64,000 bases of DNA from JAAELZ01 sp965237485 (GTDB lineage: Bacteria > Pseudomonadota > Gammaproteobacteria > Arenicellales > Poriferihabitantaceae), in contig CBDEFQ010000009.1 of assembly GCA_965237485.1 (NCBI GenBank), forward strand, positions 992,001 to 1,056,000. The letters run 5' to 3'. Each line of letters starts with the position of its first letter. Within the stretch, counting starts at the first letter, position 1. Both the position numbers and the translations under genes were made by a program. Shown here one piece after another: positions 29,233 through 38,004 of this stretch. The notes beneath the pieces were generated by a model. It was given only the letters and a program-made list of their open reading frames with translations. It searched no databases and was not told where the DNA came from.

Positions 29233-29502
29233 CTAGTAGTCTTTCAAGATGACATTGCCTAATACAGTGAGTTTGTCCGCGTGCCTAGCAAGGCATCGCT
29301 TGCAGGAAATGGTCGCTCCATTTGCAAAAGCGACAACGCAGTCCAGGTGCGTGGACAGGCTCACCCAAAGGGTGCCAACGCGCCGTCCCACAGCCGCGTT
29401 GTATCGCTTTTGAAGGGAGTGACCATTCATTGCGCAATACGCCTTGCTGTGAAACGGCGCGTTGATGCTGAATTAGGCAATATTATCTTGAAAGAGTACT
29501 AG
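29233..29502. repeat. 270-bp foldback element (long imperfect inverted repeat)
   Basis: The two halves are inverted copies. Outer arms read CTAGTAGTCTTTCAAGAT at the left and CTAGTACTCTTTCAAGAT as complement of the right end. The match continues through TTGCCTAAT, AGCAAGGC, AATGGTC and CAAAAGCG to a central loop around 29340-29395, so each arm is about 110 bp. Small ORFs on both strands end in the mirrored peptides LGNVILKDY and LGNIILKEY. The right end supplies the last six codons and stop of the truncated MFS gene. I know no named family; it behaves like a MITE or foldback transposon. Confidence 0.75.
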
Positions 29503-30104
29503 GTTTATCCTTTACTAAAAACACCAAAGTTCCTGCAATAATCGCTAATGCTATTGAGCTGCCCCACACTAGATCATAGCTTGAACTTCTGTCAAAGAAA
29601 TAACCGCCAAGTGCCGCGCCCGCAGCCGCGCCAATTTGATGCCCCGCCGTGAGTAAGCCCATTACTAAACCGACAATACGTAAACCTAAGTGACTGACCA
29701 CCAAGCTGGTTGTGACTGGCACCGTGGAATAATCAACTAGGCCAAAAATAATGGCGAAGAGGATCAACGTTTCATAGTCTGTTCCGACATTTAGTAAAAT
29801 CCAGAAGGTTAAGCCACGGATGACATAAATCATGCCTAGCAGTAGTGGGCGATTCATTTTGTCAGTTAGCCAGCCTACGCCTATCATACCTACTAAATTA
29901 CAGGCGGATAGTAATCCGTATGCAGTAGCACTGGGTACGGGCAAAAAGCCGCAAAAAGAAGCATAGGGAAGAAGGTGAGTTTCTATCACTCCGCTAGTCG
30001 TATAGCCACAAATTAAGTAACTCCAAAATAGTAAATGGAACACAGGGCTGGTGCCGAGCTTGGCTAGATCAGCTTTTACGCTGTGCTTGCATGTTGATTT
30101 TTTT
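29483..30104 (-). pseudogene. MFS transporter, C-terminal half
   Basis: This half continues the gene at 32789-33405 once the transposon 30105-32788 and one target repeat are removed (reading VSKKSTCKHSVKADLAKLG...). It has six hydrophobic segments, including LVGMIGVGWLTDKMNRPLLL, the inter-domain-type motif. The natural end is replaced by PSTLSR and a stop inside the foldback element. The transporter is related to MFS carriers of the monocarboxylate type; the substrate is unknown. Confidence 0.8.
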
Positions 30105-30140
30105 GGGAATTATATACATAAATCCGTGGGGCCAGTTTTA

Positions 30141-30284
30141 TTACCTGCGCTTCTCAAGTTTAAATTTTTGATTTAGCTGCTCTTTGGTCGGCTTCTTGTT
30201 CTGGTATTCAGCCTTCTTTTCGGGGATGCTGAATAGAGTGGTTTTAACTGCTTTCTCAAGCTGCTTTTTTGTTGGTTGTTTCAT
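30141..30284 (-). CDS. Conserved small basic protein of the transposon (47 aa)
   Basis: The 47-aa ORF (MKQPTKKQLEKAVKTTLFSI...) ends with NKKPTKEQLNQKFKLEKRR. The second transposon has a 52-aa ORF in the same place ending with NRKPTKEELNRRWKLERR. The match across two elements with different cargo argues it is a real gene. It is highly basic and probably helical. It starts 12 bp after the restriction gene and sits at the element's end. Function unknown; a regulator or DNA-end-binding protein is possible. Confidence 0.65.
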   Translation of the reverse strand: MKQPTKKQLEKAVKTTLFSIPEKKAEYQNKKPTKEQLNQKFKLEKRR

Positions 30285-30295
30285 GGGCAGCTTGC

Positions 30296-30830
30296 TCACT
30301 CTTGGTTTACAAAGCTAGCCAAAAAAACTCTCAATTTCCTATCGAAATCGTCAATAGGGTGTAGACCTTTAGGCTTTTTAGTTAGCTTATAACTAGCATT
30401 AGCATTTTTCTCCATTGATACCAATGTCCCTGCCGCGCCTGTTGAAATATCTGCTTTCGACCAGACATTGAAAAATATTTCATGTGGAGCAACGCCTATG
30501 CACATAACCCCATGATACGGCCTATGATATTTAATGTGATTGAATTGAAACGAACCGCTCACATCTTCTGTAGCTGTCTTAAGTTCAAGTTGAACACCAT
30601 TGATCTGAATATCCCAAGGATTTTGTTTTGCACGAACACCTTTTTTTATTGAGTGGGAAAATACACTCATAACCAAGGTCAGCACAGAGCTTTTCAACAA
30701 AGTCTTGCCCAACTTCACCTACTTTAGTATTGGATACCCGCTTTATATGCTCAAAAGTGGCTTCATTCCACTTGTTTGCATCACCATGATTGCTGAGTAC
30801 TTCCAATAGTATTTCTTTAGGGTTAATCAT
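30296..30830 (-). pseudogene. Type II restriction endonuclease-like gene, frameshifted
   Basis: The first frame (30830, MINPKEILLEVLSNHG) runs to FPLNKK, then an A7 run (T7 on the plus strand, about 30640-30646) shifts the frame. The second frame continues GVRAKQNPWDIQINGVQLELKTATED to the end at 30296. The pattern NPWDIQIN...LELK fits a PD-(D/E)XK active site (Asp, Glu-x-Lys). Reading A6 instead of A7 gives one protein of about 177 aa. It overlaps the methyltransferase end by 8 bp, supporting an R-M pair. Confidence 0.72.
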
Positions 30831-31770
30831 TTAAATAACCATTGTCTGTTAATACTTTTTCAATATGGTACATACTAATATGCCTACAGTTATGGGCGGC
30901 TAGATTACTATACATCCGCCAGTCAGTTTCATTTAGAAGCTTTATTATCTTATCCTTGGATTTTTTTATTACAATCCCATAACCGCATACATATTTCACA
31001 TCAGAAAAGCATTTAACGGGCTTTGGAGGCTCTTTGTAGAAAGTTCTTTGTAAAAAGAAGTCAGCCTCATTCATTCTGTTATGACCGCATAATCTCTCTT
31101 TCCTTTGGTCTACTGTAAGTAGCTCCACCCAATCAGAGCATTTTTTAACGGGCTGTTTGTTATTAACGCCACGCTTCCATACTTGCCAAAGTCCATTAAT
31201 CTTTACGGATTTACCATGGAAATCCGTAAAGCTATCTTGTGGCAAAGTTTCTGAATGCAATAACTGTAAACCTTTCACTCGATGCTTTGGACTACCTTTT
31301 CCATCACTCTGGAACGCCATGGGCAATATCATACCTACATAATCCGAGAAAGTTGCAGCATGGTTCATAAATGCAAGAGCAAGCCATGCTCTATACCCAA
31401 AAGGCGGGTTTCCAATTGTCGCGTAACTCAAGCAATTTGGTTGTATTCTCCATTCTAAAAAGTCGTGCTCAATCACGTCTGATCGTAGCGGCATGATATC
31501 TATTCCTATTCTTCGGTCTTCTGGCAATAAATCAAGAAATACACACGACCCGGCAGAAGGCTCTATGAATTTGTAGTGATCCTCATTTGCCCCATCATTA
31601 CCCATAATTGAAATCATGCTCTGATGGCAATATTCGGCGATTTTGGGCGCCGTGAAAAATTGGTCAAGCCCAACTTCTTCAATATCAACCCATTTTGGTA
31701 TTGAAGGGTTATTCCGCCAAGCAATATTTCTATTTATAGTTGCTAGAGATTGTAAACATATAGTGTTCAT
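30823..31770 (-). CDS. Adenine-specific DNA methyltransferase (cargo of transposon A)
   Basis: The 315-aa protein has methyltransferase motif I FIEPSAGSCVF (about residue 69) and the catalytic motif IV GNPPFGY (about 121), which marks N6-adenine methyltransferases of the gamma-type order. The ATG overlaps the transposase stop by 4 bp, so the two are translationally coupled. It would modify the site cut by the downstream restriction enzyme. It appears intact. Its recognition sequence cannot be read from sequence. Confidence 0.85.
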   Translation of the reverse strand: MNTICLQSLATINRNIAWRNNPSIPKWVDIEEVGLDQFFTAPKIAEYCHQSMISIMGNDGANEDHYKFIEPSAGSCVFLDLLPEDRRIGIDIMPLRSDVIEHDFLEWRIQPNCLSYATIGNPPFGYRAWLALAFMNHAATFSDYVGMILPMAFQSDGKGSPKHRVKGLQLLHSETLPQDSFTDFHGKSVKINGLWQVWKRGVNNKQPVKKCSDWVELLTVDQRKERLCGHNRMNEADFFLQRTFYKEPPKPVKCFSDVKYVCGYGIVIKKSKDKIIKLLNETDWRMYSNLAAHNCRHISMYHIEKVLTDNGYLND

Positions 31771-32693
31771 CTTATTAACTCCGCATAGGTTAATCTCTTA
31801 TTGCCTACAGACTTACCCAATGCCGCCATCCGATCAATAGTATCAATTCCTACATTGCCTTCATTCAATCTAAAGGTGAACTCATTAACATAACGCCCCA
31901 AGTGCTTAACGCTCATGTTGTGATAAACGCCATTATAACCACGTTTAAGCACTGCCCAAACGCTCTCAATACCATTAGTGTGAGCCATACCATTGACGTA
32001 TTCTTTAGCTGAATGATTGACTGTGCTGTGACCGTAGCCTTGTAATCCTAAATATGATCTATGATCGTCTGTGTAAACTGTTGAACCTTTTTCTACATTA
32101 TCGGTAATCGTTCCTTGTAGCGACTCCTTAGTAGTAGTTGTCACTACCATAGCTTTAACTTTTCCTTCTCTTTCGCGCATACCGAATACAGCAGCTTTAC
32201 CCACTGCGCCTCGCCCACCGTTTAGCTTCTTATTACTGTGTTTGTTTTTTTCTTTACCACCGATATAAGTTTCATCAACTTCAACTACTTTTGATAGCTT
32301 AAAGTCACCTTGACTACAAGACTCACGAATACGTTGTAGCATGAACCACGCCGACTTTTGTGTGATGCCTAACTCTTTTGATAACTGCATACTTGATATG
32401 CCTTTTCTAGCTGTTAAAAGATAATATATAGCAACCACCCATTTTTGCATAGACAACTTTGAAGAGTGCATGATTGTATTTGTTTTGACTGTAAACTGCT
32501 TGTGACAATTACAGCACCAATAGGTAAACCTTTTTGTTTTGGCTTCATTTATATTTTCAACACAGCCGCAATGAGCACAGATAGGAGATTCACCCCAGCG
32601 TACACATTCTAACCACTCAACCGCCTTTTCTTCGGTTGAAAACATATTGAGTAAATCTAATATGCTGATTGTTTTGACTGGCTTCTTTTTCAT
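31767..32693 (-). CDS. IS1595-family (ISXO2-like) transposase A
   Basis: The 308-aa protein has an N-terminal zinc ribbon (CAHCG and CCNCH pairs) and an ISXO2-like catalytic domain: VDETYIGGKEKNKH (Asp), VYTDDHRSY (Asp) and MAHTNGIESVWAVLKRGYNG. It aligns over its length with transposase B at 42850-43776. The start MKKKPVKTISILDLL matches MKKSAKTISLVELI of B. It appears intact and is the first gene of the element. Confidence 0.92.
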   Translation of the reverse strand: MKKKPVKTISILDLLNMFSTEEKAVEWLECVRWGESPICAHCGCVENINEAKTKRFTYWCCNCHKQFTVKTNTIMHSSKLSMQKWVVAIYYLLTARKGISSMQLSKELGITQKSAWFMLQRIRESCSQGDFKLSKVVEVDETYIGGKEKNKHSNKKLNGGRGAVGKAAVFGMREREGKVKAMVVTTTTKESLQGTITDNVEKGSTVYTDDHRSYLGLQGYGHSTVNHSAKEYVNGMAHTNGIESVWAVLKRGYNGVYHNMSVKHLGRYVNEFTFRLNEGNVGIDTIDRMAALGKSVGNKRLTYAELIR

Positions 32694-32788
32694 GTTTAAT
32701 CTATCGGTTAATTTCTATACGGATTATTATACCACAATTCAGACTCAGGTGCTAGAATCTGCCTCACGGATTTATGTATATAATTCCC

Positions 32789-33405
32789 ATTTTTTTGATA
32801 CACGGCCTGATGCTTCCTGCTCCTTATCTTTAGGTACCAGCCATACCAAGGGTATGAGCGCGGCGGTACCGATTGCGATACCTATAAACCCCCACCGCCA
32901 ACTAAATGAGCCGAGCAATACGGGCTACTAGAGGTACGATTAAAAATTGCCCCGCAGTCGAACCAGACGCAGCGATACCCGACGCTAAGCCAACAGTTTT
33001 TGGGTAAACCCGAGCAACCGCTGCAGCCACTACATGAGTGGCGACGATTCCGAATCCCACTCCGCCAATAATCCCAAAGCCTAAAAGCAGAACCCAAATA
33101 TTGTTGGCAATGCTAACGACAATGCAGCTAAGGCAAACGGCTAACATGCCAAAAAGCAAAGTAAACCTTAAGCCTTTGCGGTCTAACATCGCTCCGGATA
33201 AGGGCGCAATGATAGCCATAATAAGCAGGGCAATTGCGGCAACGTTGGATGTTGAGCCTCTAGTCCAACCCAGCTCGGCTTCCCAAATAGGCATGGCTAA
33301 TCCTAAAACCGCGCGCGCGGAATACGCCATCGCCAATGCTAAAAACCCCAATACAACAATGATGGTTGCCTTACTAATAAACCCATTGTTGGTGTGGATG
33401 TGCAT
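32789..33405 (-). pseudogene. MFS transporter, N-terminal half
   Basis: The ATG at 33405 opens an MFS protein with about six membrane segments (TIIVVLGFLALAMAYSARAV and following) and the motif SGAMLDRKGLRF (loop 2-3). One extra T near 32904 shifts the frame after ARIARLI; the other frame continues SWRWGFIGIAIGTAALIPLV to KEQEASGRVSKK. There transposon A is inserted. The C-terminal half lies at 29483-30104. The gene is thus broken three ways: frameshift, insertion and loss of its 3' end. Confidence 0.8.
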
Positions 33406-33480
33406 ACTAAGTAGAGTACATATTAGCCGTCGCTAAGTAAAGGCGCACAGCACCTAGTATTGCGCTGCCAAATCTAAGAT

Positions 33481-34132
33481 TTAAAGCCATTTCCTAACTA
33501 ACATAATTCCGATAGCGACGCACGGCCCCACACCAAAAGCAAAGATAAAGTGTGCCCATTCCAACCACGCCACCCAGATACCAACCGGTTGCAACCACGC
33601 TGAGTTCAATTGCAATACGAATAGTTGCGATGGGCAAGCCGGTTTTAATTTGTAAGCCGGTCATTAAGCCGTCTCTTGGCCCCGCACCCAAATTTGCGGT
33701 GAGATAAATGCCAGAAGCAATACCCACCGCCAACACACCTATTGCAGCTTGAATTAGTTGCCAGAGTAAGCTTTCGGGGTACGGCAGCAGCACCAAAGAA
33801 AAATCAATCATAAAGGCGATGATCAAAGCGTTCAAAATAGTTCCCATGCCTGGCTTTTGTTTTAAGGGAATCCATAACGCTAAAACGGCAAAGCTTACTA
33901 TCATGGTAACGAAGCCAATACTCCACCCAGTTTTACCAGCTATACCTTGTGCTAACACAGTCCATGGGCTTACCCCTGCGCTGCTCGCAATTAGAATAGC
34001 TTCACCTAAGCCAAACAACACCAAACCAAAGTTAAGATAAAAAAAGGTGAGTAGCTTTGGCCGCAGGTTATACGGGCTGGACGAGCTCCAACTTAAGGTG
34101 GGTACTTCTTTAACGGAAAATAACTTCAGCAT
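33481..34132 (-). pseudogene. YczE/YitT-like membrane protein with a C-terminal frameshift
   Basis: The ORF from 34132 encodes a five-segment membrane protein of the YczE/YyaS/YitT type, with the conserved AGVSPWTVLAQGI and NLGAGPRDGLMTGL. As read, it ends at 33494 with CFWCGAVRRYRNYVS. Shifting one base near 33550 gives the expected tail FIFAFGVGPCVAIGIMLVRK and a stop at 33481. The family is often found with transport or sulfur genes, but the function is unknown. The damage affects only the last membrane segment. Confidence 0.7.
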
Positions 34133-34289
34133 ATTTTTTGGGGAAGGATTAATGTGGGGGTGCCCGATAGCAACGCTTGTTAGTCTTCTTATTCCAGTTC
34201 CAATGATAGGTCAGTATGCTAAATAACCCTTGCTAAATATGCCTTAGTTTAGATATTGTTGCGAGAGTGAAAAACTATAGCTGAGATCA

Positions 34290-35321
34290 ATGACTAGCAT
34301 GCAACGAGTGACCAATGCCGCTTCCAGCGGAATCAAGCTAGAGCGCAAAATACTGAAAGATTTATGCCGCCGCTCTGACCGCCCTGGATTGATGTATCTG
34401 GGCAATTGGCTGCTATGCTTAGTGGTGTCGGGTTATGGGGTGGTTTTAACGCTAGGGACTGCGTGGGTATGGCCAGCTATGCTGGTTTACGGCAGTATAC
34501 TATCCTTGCCTGTTTATTCGATGAGCCACGAAACTGCCCACGGAACGGCGTTTCGTACACGTTGGCTTAATGAACTCGTGTGTTGGGTTACTTCCTTGCT
34601 TTATCTTGAAGAACCATTGCATCGTCGTTATACCCACACCAATCATCACACTTACACTTGGCACGTGGGTAAAGACAGCCAAATGCCTTTCGATACACCC
34701 ATGAACTTTTGGGGTTGGTTAGTGGAAGTAACGGGCTATGCTTTGCTGCATTTTCACGTGATCACCTTAGGGCGCTTGGTAACGGGACGCCATACCGATG
34801 TGATGCGGGAGGTGATTCCTGACTCAGAATTTAGGCGAGTTCGGCGTAACGCAATAATTTTCCTGCTTATCTACTTAAGTATCGCTGCGTTGATAATGAT
34901 GGGGGGGACCGAACTGCTCTGGTTTTTGGTTATCCCGCGTTTACTTGGTATGCCAATTGTGACGTTGTTTAGCCTTATTCAACACGTGGAGATGCAAGAA
35001 AACGCAGACTCGATTATTGATAGTACGCGCTCGTTTAGCACCAATTGGACCGGCAAGTTTTTGTATATGAATATGAATAACCACGTTGAACACCATCTCT
35101 ACCCGCAAGTGCCTTTTTATGCCTTACCGAATTTGCAAACGGAGATAAAAAATCAAATACCAGAGCCAGACCCTGGCTTTTGGCGTACTAATTTTGAGGT
35201 ATTGTCGGTGGTGATTCGTCGTACTAAAAAACGTAACACCAAAGCATGGAGTATTCGTCAAGCCCCACATATGATTACTGAAGGTGGCTATGAACCAGTT
35301 TCAATTAGGAGTATGAAATAG
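34290..35321 (+). CDS. Membrane fatty acid desaturase-like di-iron enzyme
   Basis: The 343-aa protein has four hydrophobic regions and the three histidine boxes of integral-membrane desaturases and hydroxylases: HETAHG (about residue 80), HRRYTHTNHH (about 109) and NNHVEHHLYP (about 261). It would insert a double bond or hydroxyl group using a di-iron centre and O2. Its neighbours (aminotransferase, SuyAB) suggest it may act on something other than phospholipid acyl chains, but that is only context. It appears intact. Confidence 0.8.
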   Translation: MTSMQRVTNAASSGIKLERKILKDLCRRSDRPGLMYLGNWLLCLVVSGYGVVLTLGTAWVWPAMLVYGSILSLPVYSMSHETAHGTAFRTRWLNELVCWVTSLLYLEEPLHRRYTHTNHHTYTWHVGKDSQMPFDTPMNFWGWLVEVTGYALLHFHVITLGRLVTGRHTDVMREVIPDSEFRRVRRNAIIFLLIYLSIAALIMMGGTELLWFLVIPRLLGMPIVTLFSLIQHVEMQENADSIIDSTRSFSTNWTGKFLYMNMNNHVEHHLYPQVPFYALPNLQTEIKNQIPEPDPGFWRTNFEVLSVVIRRTKKRNTKAWSIRQAPHMITEGGYEPVSIRSMK

Positions 35322-35473
35322 TCGAAACGGGCTAAGTTGAATTAGGCGTTATTTCTTTTACCCGTAGCTCACATAGTTGATTACAACGGGGCAATATTTA
35401 CTATACTCGGACAAGATCAGCGCTGTTGTTGATCGCTGCTAATTTATGTCAACAAACCTGCGTAGACCGCTCT

Positions 35474-36661
35474 ATGTTTGAAAAACTTGCTCCAGCTCCA
35501 GTAGACCCGATTCTTCGATTAATTGGCCTATACCGAAATGATCCACGAGAAAATAAAATAGACCTCGGGGTCGGTGTTTTCCGTGATGCCACTGGCATTA
35601 CGCCGATTATGGATGCAGTGCGCGTGTCTGAAGAGCGTTTACATGATTCACAGACAACCAAGGCCTATGTTGGGCCAGCAGGTGACGAGGTGTTTAACAC
35701 CGAAATGACCAAACTGGTGTTTGGACAAGCGGTTGATACCAATCGCATTCGCACTATACAAACGCCGGGAGGTTGCGGCGCGTTAAGAATGCTATCCGAC
35801 ATGCTTTACAAGGTAGGCAGTGATCGCACTGTTTGGGTGAGTGATCCGACTTGGGGCAACCATTACCCCATTATGCAAGGCAGTGGTTTTGAGGTGAAAG
35901 CTTACCCTTATCTTGATCGTTCAACTAAAAAAGTCGACACGGGTGCAATGCTAGAGAAGTTGGCAACGCTTGGTAAAAAAGACATCGTTATCTTGCATGG
36001 CTGCTGTCATAACCCCACAGGGGCGGAATTACGGCCCGAACATTGGGATGAGATTGCGGCTTTAGCCGATAAGAATGGATTTTTCCCGTTTGTAGATTTG
36101 GCGTATCAGGGATTCGGAGATTCATTAGAGTCTGATGCTTACGGTGCCAGAAAAATAGCGCAAACCGTTGAATCAATGGTGTTATCCGCGTCTTGCTCGA
36201 AGAACTTTGGTTTATACCGCGATAGGGTTGGTTGTGCGATGATGATGGGCGAAACAGCTGCCTTGTCTGAGGTGGCTCGTGGGCAGATTTTAAGCAGTGC
36301 ACGCTGTTCTTATTCTATGCCGCCCGATCACGGAGCGGCAATAGTGTCACAAATTCTCACCGACGCGCAATTAAAAGCATCTTGGGATAGCGAACTTATG
36401 TCAATGCGCGGGCGTTTATTATCGTTGCGTCAGAAGTTGGCAGATTCGCTGAGATTAAAAACCGATTCAGATAAATGGGATTTTATTGCTGAGCACCGCG
36501 GCATGTTCTCATTATTAATGCTCGACGAAAGTCAAACAGATGCCTTGATTAACGACCATGCGGTTTATGTTGTTGCAGGTGGCCGGGTGAATGTTGCAGG
36601 CCTTAAAGACGAAGCCCAGCTTAATACTTTTGCTGATGCGCTAGTCGCCATCACACAATAA
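35474..36661 (+). CDS. Aspartate/aromatic-type aminotransferase (class I)
   Basis: The protein is 395 aa from ATG 35474 (MFEKLAPAPVDPILRL), the normal N-terminus of AspC/TyrB-family enzymes; an in-frame TTG at 35426 is less likely. PLP features are HGCCHNPTG (about 192), VDLAYQGFG and the Schiff-base segment SCSKNFGLYRDRVG. AspC-family enzymes accept aspartate, aromatic amino acids and cysteate. Next to sulfolactate sulfo-lyase genes, a role as cysteate aminotransferase is attractive but inferred. It converges with suyB across a shared stem-loop. Confidence 0.85.
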   Translation: MFEKLAPAPVDPILRLIGLYRNDPRENKIDLGVGVFRDATGITPIMDAVRVSEERLHDSQTTKAYVGPAGDEVFNTEMTKLVFGQAVDTNRIRTIQTPGGCGALRMLSDMLYKVGSDRTVWVSDPTWGNHYPIMQGSGFEVKAYPYLDRSTKKVDTGAMLEKLATLGKKDIVILHGCCHNPTGAELRPEHWDEIAALADKNGFFPFVDLAYQGFGDSLESDAYGARKIAQTVESMVLSASCSKNFGLYRDRVGCAMMMGETAALSEVARGQILSSARCSYSMPPDHGAAIVSQILTDAQLKASWDSELMSMRGRLLSLRQKLADSLRLKTDSDKWDFIAEHRGMFSLLMLDESQTDALINDHAVYVVAGGRVNVAGLKDEAQLNTFADALVAITQ

Positions 36662-36692
36662 CGATTAGGGTCGAGAAGGAAGGGAATAAAAT

Positions 36693-36728
36693 AACCTAAT
36701 ACCGAAGTAAAACATTCGACATTAGGTT
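36693..36728. terminator. Bidirectional stem-loop between aminotransferase and suyB
   Basis: AACCTAAT (36693-36700) and ATTAGGTT (36721-36728) form a perfect 8-bp stem, with CGAA/TTCG pairing inside. It lies between two convergent genes and probably terminates both. Confidence 0.65.
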
Positions 36729-36760
36729 TAAGCCCTGCCAATAACGGATATCGAGGTCGT

Positions 36761-37936
36761 TTAAGTGCTTTCGTATAAACGGGTCAGCACAAACTCGCGG
36801 TGGCCTAGTGCTTCAGCACAAGTGAAGCGACCGTTCGCGGTGCGGACCATCATTTCAAGTAGCGAATCACCTGCATCATCCAGAGTCATGTCTTTGCGCA
36901 AAATACCCGTTACATCTACGTCTACGTGCTCACCCATGGTACGCAAGGTGCGCGGATTAGCGCATAATTTGATAACAGGAAGAATCGGATTACCGATGAT
37001 ATTGCCTTGCCCAGTAGGGAAGAAGTGAACGGTATAACCGGAAGCAGCGCATAAGGTCACCATTTCAGCAGCGGCTGAAGATGAATCCATAAACCACAGC
37101 CCAGGGCCAGTTGGCATTTCAGCTTTATCAAGTACACCATCGACCATGCACTTTTTGCCGATTTTGGTGATGTTGCCTAGGGCTTTTTCTTCGATGGTGG
37201 TTAAACCGCCTTCGATGTTGCCTTTAGTCGGCTGAGAGTCAGACAGGTCGTCAGTTTTGTGGTGCTCGATCATGTCTTGGTAACGGTCAAACATAAACAT
37301 GAATTCATCGCGAACTTTGTCATTTACGCAGCGCTGTGCAACCAAATGTTCGCCGCCGGTAATTTCAGACGTTTCACCAAAACAAAGGGTAGAACCCATT
37401 TCGTAAAGCTTATCAAAAGCATTACCAACGGAAGGATTTGAACCGCAACCAGAAGTGGTATCAGATTCACCGCACTTGGTCGAAACCCACAGCTCACCGA
37501 TGCCTGCTTGTTCTTTTTGGGTTTCGGTTGCGTAATGTACATATTCTTTAGCAACCTGTGATGCGCGCATGATGGTTTCGATGTCGCCGTGTTGTTCAAT
37601 GCCAAAACCAGTGACTGGTTTACCACTTGCGGCGATGCCATCGACTATTTTTTTGGTCCAACCTTCTTCTATACCAATAACCACAACAGCAGCCACATTG
37701 GGGTTACAACCCGTACCGATTAGTGTGCGGAAGTGAAGTTCAAGGTCAGTGCCGAATTGTAAGCGACCGTATGGATGGGGTAGTGCCAAGGTACCCTTGA
37801 TGTTGTTTGCGACGGCTTCGCACGCAGCGTTGGCTAGGTCGTCTACAGGCAGAATGATTACATAGTTGCGAACGCCCATGCGTCCGTTATCGCGTCTATA
37901 GCCCACGAATGATGCGTTTTGTAAGTCTAGGCTCAT
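36761..37936 (-). CDS. suyB: (R)-sulfolactate sulfo-lyase, large (beta) subunit
   Basis: SuyB with SuyA splits sulfolactate into pyruvate and sulfite. The 391-aa protein belongs to the UxaA/GarD C-terminal family, with GYRRDNGRMGVRN at the start, STKCGESDTTSGCGSNP (metal-ligand cysteine region), GETSEITGGE and GQGNIIGNPILPVIKLCANP. The split of a 93-aa SAF subunit and a 391-aa subunit is the SuyAB layout, whereas altronate dehydratase is usually one chain. A two-subunit altronate-type dehydratase remains possible. It lies 68 bp after suyA in the same operon. Confidence 0.75.
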   Translation of the reverse strand: MSLDLQNASFVGYRRDNGRMGVRNYVIILPVDDLANAACEAVANNIKGTLALPHPYGRLQFGTDLELHFRTLIGTGCNPNVAAVVVIGIEEGWTKKIVDGIAASGKPVTGFGIEQHGDIETIMRASQVAKEYVHYATETQKEQAGIGELWVSTKCGESDTTSGCGSNPSVGNAFDKLYEMGSTLCFGETSEITGGEHLVAQRCVNDKVRDEFMFMFDRYQDMIEHHKTDDLSDSQPTKGNIEGGLTTIEEKALGNITKIGKKCMVDGVLDKAEMPTGPGLWFMDSSSAAAEMVTLCAASGYTVHFFPTGQGNIIGNPILPVIKLCANPRTLRTMGEHVDVDVTGILRKDMTLDDAGDSLLEMMVRTANGRFTCAEALGHREFVLTRLYEST

Positions 37937-38004
37937 AATTAATTTGTGTGTTTGTTAATAGTGATTCAGTCAGTCTGAATGCTTAAATTAGTTCTAATTG
38001 TTAA

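Larger units (their letters stand above)
30105..32788 (-). mobile_element. IS1595-family transposon A carrying a restriction-modification system
   Basis: The 2,684-bp element has inverted ends of at least 24 bp (GGGAATTATATACATAAATC...) at 30105 and, inverted, at 32788, and an 8-bp direct repeat ATTTTTTT on both sides (30097-30104, 32789-32796), as IS1595 elements make. All genes are on the minus strand and packed: transposase, methyltransferase, restriction enzyme (frameshifted), small basic protein. It interrupts an MFS transporter gene. Confidence 0.92.

Noticed and set aside
29255..29478. Integron attC site in the foldback element (GCCTAAT at the left, ATTAGGC at the right)
   Set aside because: The core boxes lack the invariant AAC/GTT, the span of about 224 bp is longer than known attC sites, the arms continue outside the boxes, and there is no integron integrase.
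29281..29502. Two small ORFs (65 and 73 aa) as genes in the foldback element
   Set aside because: They mirror each other because the DNA is an inverted repeat; no independent sign of coding.
30640..30646. Programmed -1 frameshifting at the A7 tract in the restriction gene
   Set aside because: The downstream frame needs a +1 shift, not the -1 shift that A-AAA-AAG sites promote.
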